A stretch of DNA of 64,000 nt from Pseudomonadota bacterium (GTDB lineage Bacteria > Pseudomonadota > Gammaproteobacteria > Steroidobacterales > Steroidobacteraceae). The position numbers were made by a program, and so were the translations under genes. The stretch is from positions 1-64,000 of the forward strand of contig JAFAGC010000010.1 in NCBI GenBank assembly GCA_023423065.1, written 5' to 3'. The notes below the pieces were generated by a model that saw only the letters and a program-made list of their open reading frames with translations, had not been told where the DNA came from and ran no database searches. This document shows, one piece after another, positions 41,840-50,227 of this stretch (positions are counted from its first letter, which is position 1; each line of letters starts with the position of its first letter).

Positions 41840-42940
41840 ATGAAAACGATCCACCTGATCGCCGCCGCTCGCCCCAACTTCATGAAGATCGCCCCGCTCT
41901 ACCACGCGCTCGTGCGGGAGGCGTGGTGCCGGGTCTTCATCGTGCACACCGGACAGCATTACGACCACAACATGTCGGACGCCTTCTTCCGCGACCTGCG
42001 CCTGCCGAAGCCGCATTTTCACCTCGAGGTCGGCAGTGGTTCGCACGCCGAACAGACCGGAAACGTGATGATCGCATATGAAAAAGTCGCTCTCGCCGAG
42101 AAGCCCGACTGGATCATAGTCGTCGGCGACGTCAACTCGACCGCCGCCTGCGCGATGGTCGGCGCCAAATTGCGCATTCCCGTAGTGCACCTGGAAGCCG
42201 GACTGCGCAGCCGTGACCGTAGCATGCCCGAGGAAATCAACCGCCTGGTCACGGACGCTATCGCCGACGTGTTGTGGACTCCGTCGCCGGACGCCGACGA
42301 AAACCTCATCGCCGAGGGTGTCGCGAAGGAACGCATCGATTTCATCGGCAACATCATGATCGACAGCTACGAAATGATGCGCGAGGACATTGCGCGGGAT
42401 CCCACCTACACGAGCCTCGGCGTGGCGCCGCGCCAATTCGGCGTCGTCACGTTGCATCGTCCGTCCAACGTGGATTCGCGCGAGATGCTCACCGAACTGG
42501 TCGAAGTCCTCGTCGCGTCATCGGAGCTGCTGACGCTCGTGTTCGCGGTGCATCCCCGCACGCGCAAGCGACTTCAGGAGTTCGGGCTCGAGCGACGCAT
42601 CCTCGACGCTCCACGTATCAAGGCTGTCGAGCCCCTGGGCTACGTGCAATTCATGAATCTCGTGAGCCATTCCGCGGCCGTGATCACCGACTCGGGTGGA
42701 GTCCAGGAAGAGACCACATACCTCGGCATCCCCTGCTTCACGCTGCGCGAAAATACCGAAAGACCCGTGACGTCCACGATCGGATCGAATCAGCTCGTCC
42801 GATCCGCCAATCTGCTCGAACGGCTGCGCACCGGCATTCAATCCACGGCACGAACCGGTCGCCGCCCCGACCTGTGGGATGGCCAGACCGCGCAGCGCGC
42901 GGTCCGACGCCTCAAAGAACGTTCCGGTATTACAGCGTGA
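41840..42940 (+). CDS. wecB: UDP-N-acetylglucosamine 2-epimerase
   Basis: The 366-residue GT-B-fold epimerase has family motifs GDVNSTAACAMVGAKL, HLEAGLRSRDRSMPEE, NRLVTDAIADVLW and TDSGGVQEETTYLGIPC. It interconverts UDP-GlcNAc and UDP-ManNAc for surface polysaccharides. It is the only plus-strand gene in this half of the cluster, divergent from manC and convergent with ugd (9 bases between stops). Confidence 0.93.
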   Translation: MKTIHLIAAARPNFMKIAPLYHALVREAWCRVFIVHTGQHYDHNMSDAFFRDLRLPKPHFHLEVGSGSHAEQTGNVMIAYEKVALAEKPDWIIVVGDVNSTAACAMVGAKLRIPVVHLEAGLRSRDRSMPEEINRLVTDAIADVLWTPSPDADENLIAEGVAKERIDFIGNIMIDSYEMMREDIARDPTYTSLGVAPRQFGVVTLHRPSNVDSREMLTELVEVLVASSELLTLVFAVHPRTRKRLQEFGLERRILDAPRIKAVEPLGYVQFMNLVSHSAAVITDSGGVQEETTYLGIPCFTLRENTERPVTSTIGSNQLVRSANLLERLRTGIQSTARTGRRPDLWDGQTAQRAVRRLKERSGITA

Positions 42941-42949
42941 ATTCCTAAC

Positions 42950-44287
42950 TCAAGCGCCGCTGCTTTCGCCTCGCCCGATCGCGTAATACGTGAAGCCCTG
43001 CTTCTTCATGAGCGCCGGATCGTAGAGATTGCGGCCGTCGAAGATCACCGGCGCCTTGAGCTGCTTCTTGAGGTTGTCGAAGTCCGGGCTGCGGAATTCC
43101 TTCCACTCCGTGACGATCGCAAGCGCATCGGCCCCTTCGAGCGTTTCTCGGGCACGCGAACACAACACCAGATCGGGCCGCTCGCCGAAGATGCGCGTCG
43201 TTTCCTTCATCGCCGCGGGATCGAACGCACGCACTTTCGCGCCGGCATCCCACAACTGCTGCAGCAGCACTCGCGACGGCGCCTCGCGCATGTCGTCGGT
43301 GCCGGGCTTGAACGCCAGGCCCCACATCGCGAACGTCTTGCCTTTCAGGTTGTCGCCGTAGTGCTTCGAGATCTTGTCAAATAGCACTTGCTTCTGAGCC
43401 TTGTTGACCGACTCGACTGAGTCGAGCAGCGCCGGGGTGTAACCCGCCGCGCGCGCGGAACGCGCCAAAGCCTGCACGTCCTTCGGGAAACACGAGCCAC
43501 CGTATCCGAGACCCGGGTAGATGAAGTGGTATCCGATGCGCGGATCCGAGCCGATGCCGATGCGCACCTTTTCGATGTCCGCGCCGAACCGCTCGGCGAG
43601 GTTCGCGAGCTCGTTCATGAAGCTGATCTTGGTCGCGAGCATCGCGTTGGCCGCGTACTTGGTGAGCTCCGCGGAACGCAGATCCATGATGATGAGTTTT
43701 TCGCGACTGCGCGTGAACGGGTCGTAGAGAGCGCGCAGCAGCTCGGTCACGCGCGGATTGTCGGTGCCGACGACCACGCGATCCGGACGCATGAAGTCGT
43801 CGATCGCCGCGCCTTCCTTGAGGAATTCTGGGTTCGAGACCACGTCGTATTCGATGTCCACGCCGCGCTTCGCGAGCGACTCGAGCACTGCGCCGCGGAC
43901 CTTGTCGCTCGTGCCCACGGGTACGGTCGACTTGGTGATGACGACCTTGTATTCGCTCATGTGCTCGCCGATCGAGCGGGCCACGGCGAGCACGTATTTG
44001 AGGTCGGCCGAACCGTCTTCGTCCGGCGGTGTGCCGACGGCGATGAGCTGGAACAGGCCGTGGTCCACTCCCTCCCTCGCGGAGGTCGTGAATTTCAAGC
44101 GATCGGCCTCGATGTTGCTCTTGATGAGCGCGTCGAGACCGGGCTCGTGGATGGGGATGATCCCCTTCTTGAGGCCTTCGATTTTGTTGGCGTCGACGTC
44201 GACGCAGAGGACGTCATTGCCTGCGTCGGCGAGGCAGGCGCCGGTGACTAGGCCCACGTAGCCGGAGCCGAATATGGTTACTCGCAT
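42950..44287 (-). CDS. ugd: UDP-glucose/UDP-hexose 6-dehydrogenase
   Basis: The 445-residue NAD-dependent dehydrogenase has an N-terminal Rossmann motif GSGYVGLVTG, the central dimerisation domain and catalytic Cys266 in GGSCFPKD, then the C-terminal binding domain (GLAFKPGTDDMREAPS). It makes UDP-glucuronate, or a related uronate, for polysaccharide. Because wecB lies next to it, UDP-ManNAc dehydrogenase activity is possible, though residues such as PIHEPGLD favour UDP-glucose. Confidence 0.9.
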   Translation of the reverse strand: MRVTIFGSGYVGLVTGACLADAGNDVLCVDVDANKIEGLKKGIIPIHEPGLDALIKSNIEADRLKFTTSAREGVDHGLFQLIAVGTPPDEDGSADLKYVLAVARSIGEHMSEYKVVITKSTVPVGTSDKVRGAVLESLAKRGVDIEYDVVSNPEFLKEGAAIDDFMRPDRVVVGTDNPRVTELLRALYDPFTRSREKLIIMDLRSAELTKYAANAMLATKISFMNELANLAERFGADIEKVRIGIGSDPRIGYHFIYPGLGYGGSCFPKDVQALARSARAAGYTPALLDSVESVNKAQKQVLFDKISKHYGDNLKGKTFAMWGLAFKPGTDDMREAPSRVLLQQLWDAGAKVRAFDPAAMKETTRIFGERPDLVLCSRARETLEGADALAIVTEWKEFRSPDFDNLKKQLKAPVIFDGRNLYDPALMKKQGFTYYAIGRGESSGA

Positions 44288-44415
44288 ATGTCCATTTATT
44301 GTGCCCGGAAGGGCGCGGGGCCCGCATTCTAACGAACCACTCCTGCAGGGGCGTCGGAAGCGGCTGTTGGCGTTCCGGAAATGAGAATCCGGTCAGAGGC
44401 CGACGCGGTCCGATC

Positions 44416-45435
44416 TCAAGCTTCTTCCTGTCGGCCGGAACCGACGATCACGGCGACGCCCGTAAGCAGGACCAGCACACTCGCGGCAACATATGCGGCC
44501 CAGGATGGATTGCGGACCGACCATCCGGCGGCGGGAAATAGGATTCCCAGATTGACCGCCCAGACCGAAAGAGTCACCGGAAGGTGGCTGCCCCAGCGAC
44601 GCGCCAGTCGCTGATATCCATGCGTTCGATGACCAACGTCGTATCGCTCGCCTCGGGCGATGCGGCGCAAGAAGGTAACCGTCGCATCGACGACGAAGAT
44701 TGCGCCGAGTATCACGAACACGAACAGCGCGATCGGGCAGTCGCGCGCCATGATGAGCGCGAGGCAAACGAGGAAATAGCCCAGGAAACCGCTGCCCACG
44801 TCCCCGAGAAATATCCTGGCGGGTGGCCAGTTCCACACCATGAAACCGAGGCAGGCGCCGCCTAGCGCCCATCCCATGAGTGCGACTCCCGTCGACAAAT
44901 CATTGGAGCCCAGAAGAAGCACACCCCCAATCGCGAAGAAGGCGCCCTCGGAGCACGCGAGACCGTCTATTCCGTCCATGAAGTTGAACAGGTTGATGCA
45001 CCAGACGATTCCCAGCACGCCGAGTGGATAGCCAGCCCAGCCCAGCGAAATCGTGAGATCGCCAATTTGGATCGGCGCCAGCCCGTCCAGGCATAACATC
45101 GCCCAGACTCCCGCGCCGAAGTGAACAGAGAGCCGCAGGTGCGTCGACAGCTTGCGAAAGTCGTCGATCAGGCCCACGAGCGCGACGGCGCCGCCACCGA
45201 CCGCCAGCAGCGAAAAGTCGCGCCACGATATTTTTCCGAGTACCACAAGCACGACCAGCGTAATGAGGGTCACCAGCACGATGGCCGTGCCGCCGCCGCG
45301 CGGAGTAGGAATGTGGTGCGAGCTGCGCTCGTTCGGATGATCGAGCAGACCGCGCGATCGTGCCAGCCGGAGTACACCCCAGGTGAGTAGCGCTGATGAT
45401 GACAGCGCCAGAATCGTGACGATGAACGATGTCAC
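44416..45435 (-). CDS. WbpL-like undecaprenyl-phosphate sugar-1-phosphate transferase
   Basis: This 339-residue MraY/WecA-family membrane enzyme has about ten membrane segments and the motifs NFMDGIDGLA, FLGDVGSGFLG and HRTHGYQRLA. It starts a lipid-linked glycan by attaching a sugar phosphate (often FucNAc or GlcNAc) to undecaprenyl phosphate. The GTG at 45435 overlaps the epimerase stop as GTGA; the frame is open further upstream but has Arg-rich, non-membrane content there. It works with the preceding WbpV-like epimerase. A gap of about 130 bases separates it from ugd. Confidence 0.85.
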   Translation of the reverse strand: MTSFIVTILALSSSALLTWGVLRLARSRGLLDHPNERSSHHIPTPRGGGTAIVLVTLITLVVLVVLGKISWRDFSLLAVGGGAVALVGLIDDFRKLSTHLRLSVHFGAGVWAMLCLDGLAPIQIGDLTISLGWAGYPLGVLGIVWCINLFNFMDGIDGLACSEGAFFAIGGVLLLGSNDLSTGVALMGWALGGACLGFMVWNWPPARIFLGDVGSGFLGYFLVCLALIMARDCPIALFVFVILGAIFVVDATVTFLRRIARGERYDVGHRTHGYQRLARRWGSHLPVTLSVWAVNLGILFPAAGWSVRNPSWAAYVAASVLVLLTGVAVIVGSGRQEEA

Positions 45436-46382
45436 GGGGATGATCGCGGCCGCGCGTGATACCACGCGACTGTCTTTTCCAGGGCGGCGTCGACGGAAGT
45501 GGGCGGCAACCAGCCGAGCAGCTCGCGCGTGTCCTCGATGTTCACCCGCAACGAACCGCAGAGGCGCGATATCGCGGTTCCCTGCCCGGTGACGAGTCCC
45601 CCGAATCGGAGCAAAGGTTCCGGCACGGACAGCAACCGCGGCTTCCTGCCCATCGCTGCGGCGATCCTGCGCACCAGGTCCGCCGTCGAGAGGTCTTCCC
45701 CATCCGAAGCCATCCATGTGCGGTTGACTACCGGATGTGACAAGACACGAGCGATGAGATCCGAGAGATTCCAGACGTTGAGCATACTGCGCCGGTTTTG
45801 GATCGCACCGACCGGCAGCGGGTATTCACGCTCCACGCAGTTCATCAGTCGCAAGAAATTGGCGCGGACTCCGGGTCCGTAGACGATCGGAGGACGGATG
45901 ATCGCGTACTGCATCGTCGACTTTTCGCAGATCTCCGAGACGAAACGCTCCGCCTGCCATTTCGACCGCGCGTATTCATCCTGGGGATTCGGTGCGTCGG
46001 AGGCGCAGTACGCGTGCGCCGCGCTTTCCCCACCGTTCACCTTGACGCTGCTCAGCAGGACGAGCCGTTTCACCTGCGCGTACGCGGATGCTTCGGCGAG
46101 AGTCCGTGTTCCAAGCGCATTGGTTTCGATGTAGTTCACGTCGGCGTCGGGCGTGGGCACGCGGGCTGCGGCATGCACGACGAGATCCACGTCGCGCAGC
46201 GCATGAGCCCAGCCGGTGCGTGAACCTACTTCGCCGACCACGACCGCATCGTCAGTCCCTTCCGGTAGTGCCGCCGACGATCGCAATGCGGCGCGCACGC
46301 GGTAACCATCTTCGGCGAGCTTCCGGCACAGGTGCCGCCCGACGAACCCGGTCCCCCCGGTGATGAGGACGCGCTCCGTCAC
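45432..46382 (-). CDS. NAD-dependent epimerase/dehydratase (WbpV/WbpK-like)
   Basis: This 316-residue extended SDR enzyme has a Rossmann motif TGGTGFVGRHL, an HAAARV strand, a Ser in LSSVKVNG and an active-site YARSKWQAE (Tyr-x3-Lys). It probably makes a 6-deoxy or 4-epimer nucleotide sugar (for example a UDP-FucNAc or QuiNAc precursor) for the WbpL-like transferase that it overlaps by GTGA. The start GTG 46382 also overlaps the upstream glycosyltransferase stop as GTGA. Confidence 0.85.
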   Translation of the reverse strand: MTERVLITGGTGFVGRHLCRKLAEDGYRVRAALRSSAALPEGTDDAVVVGEVGSRTGWAHALRDVDLVVHAAARVPTPDADVNYIETNALGTRTLAEASAYAQVKRLVLLSSVKVNGGESAAHAYCASDAPNPQDEYARSKWQAERFVSEICEKSTMQYAIIRPPIVYGPGVRANFLRLMNCVEREYPLPVGAIQNRRSMLNVWNLSDLIARVLSHPVVNRTWMASDGEDLSTADLVRRIAAAMGRKPRLLSVPEPLLRFGGLVTGQGTAISRLCGSLRVNIEDTRELLGWLPPTSVDAALEKTVAWYHARPRSSP

Positions 46383-47554
46383 GCCCTGAGTCCAACGGCC
46401 AGATACAGTTCCCAGAATTTCTCGAGCACCAGCGGGAGCGCGAATTGCTGCTCGGCGATTCGTCGCCCTTCCGCTCCGAACCGCGCGCGCAATCCGGCAT
46501 CCGAAATCAATTTTCCGAGCGCGGCTTCCAGCGCATCCACGTCGTGCGGTGGAACGACAATCCCATTGATGCCGTCCTGGACGATGTCCCGGCATCCTGG
46601 CATGTCCGTGGTGACGAGCGGGCGCGCGCTCGCGGCACCTTCGATCAGGATCCGTGGCACGCCCTCCCGGTAGTAGGTAGGTAGGCACACGATATGCGAG
46701 TCGCGCACGACCTGCGGCATGTCGTGTCGGTAGCCAAGCCATTCCACGATTCCCTCACTGCTCCAGGCTCGAAGCTCGTCTTCGGTGATGCTTCGAGGGT
46801 TGAACGGATCAGGGATACCCACGAGCAGAAACCGGGCGGGTAAACCACGATTTCTCAGCCGTCGCGCGGCATCCACGAAGTACACCACGCCCTTCTCGCG
46901 CAGCATGCGCCCGGCCATGAGTACAAGCACCGGCGCCGCCGGTTCCGGGGCTGGACAAAATTCGCTGGTGTCGACACCAACCCCCGCGATGACCAGCGAA
47001 TCGACTTCCGAGACAGAGCCAGCCCGTGTGAGCTGCGTACGATCGTCGCCGTTCTCGAAGACCACCTTTTGCCGGGGCAGCTTCAGGGACAGATGCATCA
47101 GTACGTGAAGTACCATTCGGTACAGGTGGCTCGACCATGACCTCCCGCTGTAAACGGATCCGAGGCCGGCGAAAGCATTGATCACACCCGGAACGCCCGC
47201 GAGTTTCGCCGCGATCGATCCCAGCACGATGGGTTTCAAGGTCACGTGATGGACGATGTCCGGCCGCAGTTTGCGGTACAGCCGAAAGATCGCGATGAGT
47301 GACTTCAGGTCTTGCCAGGGAGCAAACCGAGTCCGCGTCAAGGGCAGGCCGTGAAACGGAAAGCCCGCCTTTTCGATGTCGTCGCGCCCCCCTTCTCCCT
47401 CGCCGCAGGCAATGTGCACGTCCACGCCGCGTTCGCGCGCCATCTTCGCGATGGCGATACGGTGCAGGACGAAGAACCATGACACGTTGATCACGATCAG
47501 GAGTCGTGGACACCGTGGAATTCGACGAGGGTCGCTACTCACCAGGGGACTCAC
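46379..47554 (-). CDS. Glycosyltransferase family 4 (PglA/WbpH-like)
   Basis: The 391-residue GT-B glycosyltransferase has an N-terminal domain (LLIVINVSWFFVLHRIAIA) and a C-terminal donor domain with EGVPRILIEGAASARPLVT. It probably adds a HexNAc residue to the lipid-linked acceptor. The start is uncertain: GTG 47554 and GTG 47542 are both possible, and the protein proper seems to begin near residue RLLIVINV. An ATG at 47574 opens a 7-codon frame that ends on the GTG 47554 as GTGA. Confidence 0.83.
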   Translation of the reverse strand: MSPLVSSDPRRIPRCPRLLIVINVSWFFVLHRIAIAKMARERGVDVHIACGEGEGGRDDIEKAGFPFHGLPLTRTRFAPWQDLKSLIAIFRLYRKLRPDIVHHVTLKPIVLGSIAAKLAGVPGVINAFAGLGSVYSGRSWSSHLYRMVLHVLMHLSLKLPRQKVVFENGDDRTQLTRAGSVSEVDSLVIAGVGVDTSEFCPAPEPAAPVLVLMAGRMLREKGVVYFVDAARRLRNRGLPARFLLVGIPDPFNPRSITEDELRAWSSEGIVEWLGYRHDMPQVVRDSHIVCLPTYYREGVPRILIEGAASARPLVTTDMPGCRDIVQDGINGIVVPPHDVDALEAALGKLISDAGLRARFGAEGRRIAEQQFALPLVLEKFWELYLAVGLRA

Positions 47555-47597
47555 TTGTCGACAGGGGTCGACATGGTGGAATCCCGCCGACAAACTT

Positions 47598-48689
47598 TCA
47601 GGCGACGGTTTCCTCGACCGCGGCCGTCCTGCGCAGACTCTTGGGCAGGATGTACAAGAGCCAGCCCGCGTTGTGCATGAGCACGACCATGCCGAGACCG
47701 GATAACAACCACATCGCGAAGGAAAGGTTGTCAGGGACTTCGAAGTAGTGGATGGCGATCGCGACCATCGACAGGAGCATGCCAATGCAGATCAGCACGA
47801 AGAACGCGCCGCGAACGCCAAAGCCCGCATCGAGCAGCTTGTGATGGAAGTGCGCGCGATCGGGCTGGAACGGTGAGGCACCCCGCAGGATGCGCCGCAT
47901 CGTGGTCCATAAGAGCTCGTAGAGCGGGATCGCGACGATCCACAACGTCGTCGTCGGCGCGATGCCGCGCCCCTCGCCCTGCGACGCACTGATGCACAAG
48001 CAGGCGAGCATGAATCCGAGTAGCGTGCTGCCGGCATCTCCCATGAAACACCGGAAGCGTCGGTTGTATTTCGCCGGAATGTTGAAGATCAGGAACGCGG
48101 CGACGGCACCGCACAGCACGATGCTCACGCTGCCGACGATCTGGTCGTCGATGAGCGCAGCCAGGCACGTGAGCGCCAGCAGCGCGTTGAAGGCCATCGT
48201 CCCCGCGAGACCATCCATGCCGTCAAGCATGTTGAATGCATTGATCGCACCGACGATCGCAACGCAGGTGAATAGCACGCCGCCGATGCTGGAAAACTGC
48301 ACGAGCTCGTCGGTGAAGGGCCGACCGAGAGTCGTGATCGCGAGATCGCCCGACGTTCCGATGACCACCAGTGCCGCAATCAGGTGAGCCGCCAGACGCG
48401 CGAGCGGGGAAACCTCGAACCGGTCATCGAGCAGGCCGACGATCACCACGAGGGCGGCAGCGGAAAGCAGCGACGCGGAAACAAACTGGCTGGCGGGAAG
48501 AAGACCCACTCCAAATATGCATCCGACGAACATGGCCAAACCGCCAACGACGGGAATTTCGCCGCGATGTGTCTTGCGGCCTCCCGGCTTGTCAACCAGC
48601 TCGACGGCCATCGCGACGGGCCTCAATGCAGTCATGGCCAACAGGGTGGCGGTGAAACATGCCAAGGCAGCGCCCAACTCGATCCTCAA
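47598..48689 (-). CDS. WecA-like UDP-GlcNAc:undecaprenyl-phosphate transferase
   Basis: A second MraY/WecA-family enzyme of 363 residues has multiple membrane segments and the motifs FNMLDGMDGLAG, CFMGDAGSTLLGF and DRAHFHHKL. The start is TTG 48689, with GAGG 5 bases before it. WecA enzymes transfer GlcNAc-1-phosphate to undecaprenyl phosphate. Together with the WbpL-like enzyme it gives this cluster two initiators, so either two glycans are made or one is specialised. Confidence 0.85.
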   Translation of the reverse strand: MRIELGAALACFTATLLAMTALRPVAMAVELVDKPGGRKTHRGEIPVVGGLAMFVGCIFGVGLLPASQFVSASLLSAAALVVIVGLLDDRFEVSPLARLAAHLIAALVVIGTSGDLAITTLGRPFTDELVQFSSIGGVLFTCVAIVGAINAFNMLDGMDGLAGTMAFNALLALTCLAALIDDQIVGSVSIVLCGAVAAFLIFNIPAKYNRRFRCFMGDAGSTLLGFMLACLCISASQGEGRGIAPTTTLWIVAIPLYELLWTTMRRILRGASPFQPDRAHFHHKLLDAGFGVRGAFFVLICIGMLLSMVAIAIHYFEVPDNLSFAMWLLSGLGMVVLMHNAGWLLYILPKSLRRTAAVEETVA

Positions 48690-48966
48690 ACTAACCTCGA
48701 CTCGGTCAACATTTGCATTGAACTTCTGGACTTAATGGCGGGCGCAATTGTAGGCGTTGAATGATTGCGGGTGGTAGATGTTGTTGCTTGCTGACAGATG
48801 AAGACAACGATCGATTCGCGCTCGTGTTGACGTCCCGACGAACAAACTAGGACTCCCTAGATCCGCCTTCTGTCACGAGATCGCGTTTTCTCTCACTCGA
48901 ATAGGAAGAAGCCACCTCGGACTGTCGGTGCGGCTGTCGGATCCCGGAGACAGAGTCCAAACTCCT
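48690..48966. other. Intergenic region between two minus-strand transcription units
   Basis: This 277-base region has no recognised gene and is less GC-rich than its flanks. A -10-like TACAAT lies on the minus strand at 48752-48747 without a good -35, and a small hairpin CTAGG-ACTC-CCTAG lies at 48847-48860. It probably holds the promoter of the WecA-to-WbpL unit. Confidence 0.35.
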
Positions 48967-50226
48967 TCAGAGTTCGCCCTCGAAGGCCTCGCGTTCTCTC
49001 GTGGCGACCGCACCTTCCAACGACTGAAGCATGTACTTGGCCTGAGTCACCCGGTCGAACAATTTCGCTGCAGTGCAGCAGTTTAGCTTAAGTCGCTCTC
49101 GCGCCTGGGAATCCCGGGCCAACATAACGAGTTTTTGAGCCAGATCGAGGGCGTTTTCCGATTCGAACGGGATACCCACGTCCTCGCGTTGGACGATTTC
49201 CGCTGATTCCCCCGCCACCCCGTGCAGCACGGGTATCCCCATTCCCATCGACTCGAAGAGCTTCGATGGAATCACGGTGCTGAATAGTTCGGTCTTGCGC
49301 AAGTGGATGATCGAGACATCGAGCAGCGCCCAATAGCGGGCGACCTCATCCTTCGGAACGGAATCCACGAAGACGACGTTGGTCAGGCCCTTGGCGAGCG
49401 CGTCCGCCATCAGGGATGCCTTCAGCGCCCCGTCACCCAGGAAGAGGATTCGGTACGCATCACCGTCCGGCTGGGATTTCAGATGTGCAGCCGCGGCGAG
49501 CAGCGTCTCGAGACCGTGCGCCAGCCCGTGTGTGCCGATGTAGCCGGCGACGAATTTGCCTTGGAGGCCGAGTTGTGCGGTGAGCGCTGGGTCCTTCTCC
49601 CGTGGATTGAAGCGCGTCATGTCAACACCGTTCGTCACGACGTCGACATGTTTGGGATCGATTCCGCGCGACTCGAGATTCCGGCGGAACGAATGGGTCA
49701 CCGAGACGATGCGTGACGCACGGCGATACAGGAACAGCTCCACCTTTTCGAGCGCGCGTATCGCGAGGGATTCCTTCATCGCGCCCACCGCCTTGATGGA
49801 CTCTGGCCACAGGTCCCGCAGCTCGAACACGAAGGGTATGCGCCTGATGAACGAGACGGCCCACGCCGCGCAGACCGTGAAGAACTGCGGCGAGGTTCCA
49901 ACTACCACGTCCACCTTCCGGATGAAGATCGCGTTCAGGAACCCCGTCAGCATGAAACTCAGGTAGTCGAGAACGCGGCGACCGAACCCGGAATTCGGCG
50001 TGATGTAGGTCCAGACGCGAACGACCTCGATGCCGTCGACGATCTCGCGTTGTCGCCAGCGATTGCGATAGCCCGGAAACACTTCCCCCTTCGGGAAGTT
50101 AGGGAAGCAGGTGATCACCGTCACCTTGTGGCCCGCCGCCACCCACTCGCGGCAGTGCTCGTGCGTGCGGCTCGCGGGGGCATTCACCTCCGGTGGGAAG
50201 TTGTCGCTCAGAAACAGGATGTGCAT
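48967..50226 (-). CDS. WbuB-like family 4 glycosyltransferase
   Basis: The 419-residue GT-B enzyme has N-terminal MHILFLSDNFPPEVNAPASR and FELRDLWPESI, typical of WbuB-type transferases, and a donor-binding region with STVIPSKLFESMGMGIPVL. In E. coli O26, WbuB adds FucNAc to the lipid intermediate. Here it follows the heparinase-like gene by one base, a pairing often seen in O-antigen clusters. Confidence 0.87.
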   Translation of the reverse strand: MHILFLSDNFPPEVNAPASRTHEHCREWVAAGHKVTVITCFPNFPKGEVFPGYRNRWRQREIVDGIEVVRVWTYITPNSGFGRRVLDYLSFMLTGFLNAIFIRKVDVVVGTSPQFFTVCAAWAVSFIRRIPFVFELRDLWPESIKAVGAMKESLAIRALEKVELFLYRRASRIVSVTHSFRRNLESRGIDPKHVDVVTNGVDMTRFNPREKDPALTAQLGLQGKFVAGYIGTHGLAHGLETLLAAAAHLKSQPDGDAYRILFLGDGALKASLMADALAKGLTNVVFVDSVPKDEVARYWALLDVSIIHLRKTELFSTVIPSKLFESMGMGIPVLHGVAGESAEIVQREDVGIPFESENALDLAQKLVMLARDSQARERLKLNCCTAAKLFDRVTQAKYMLQSLEGAVATREREAFEGEL

Positions 50227-50227
50227 G

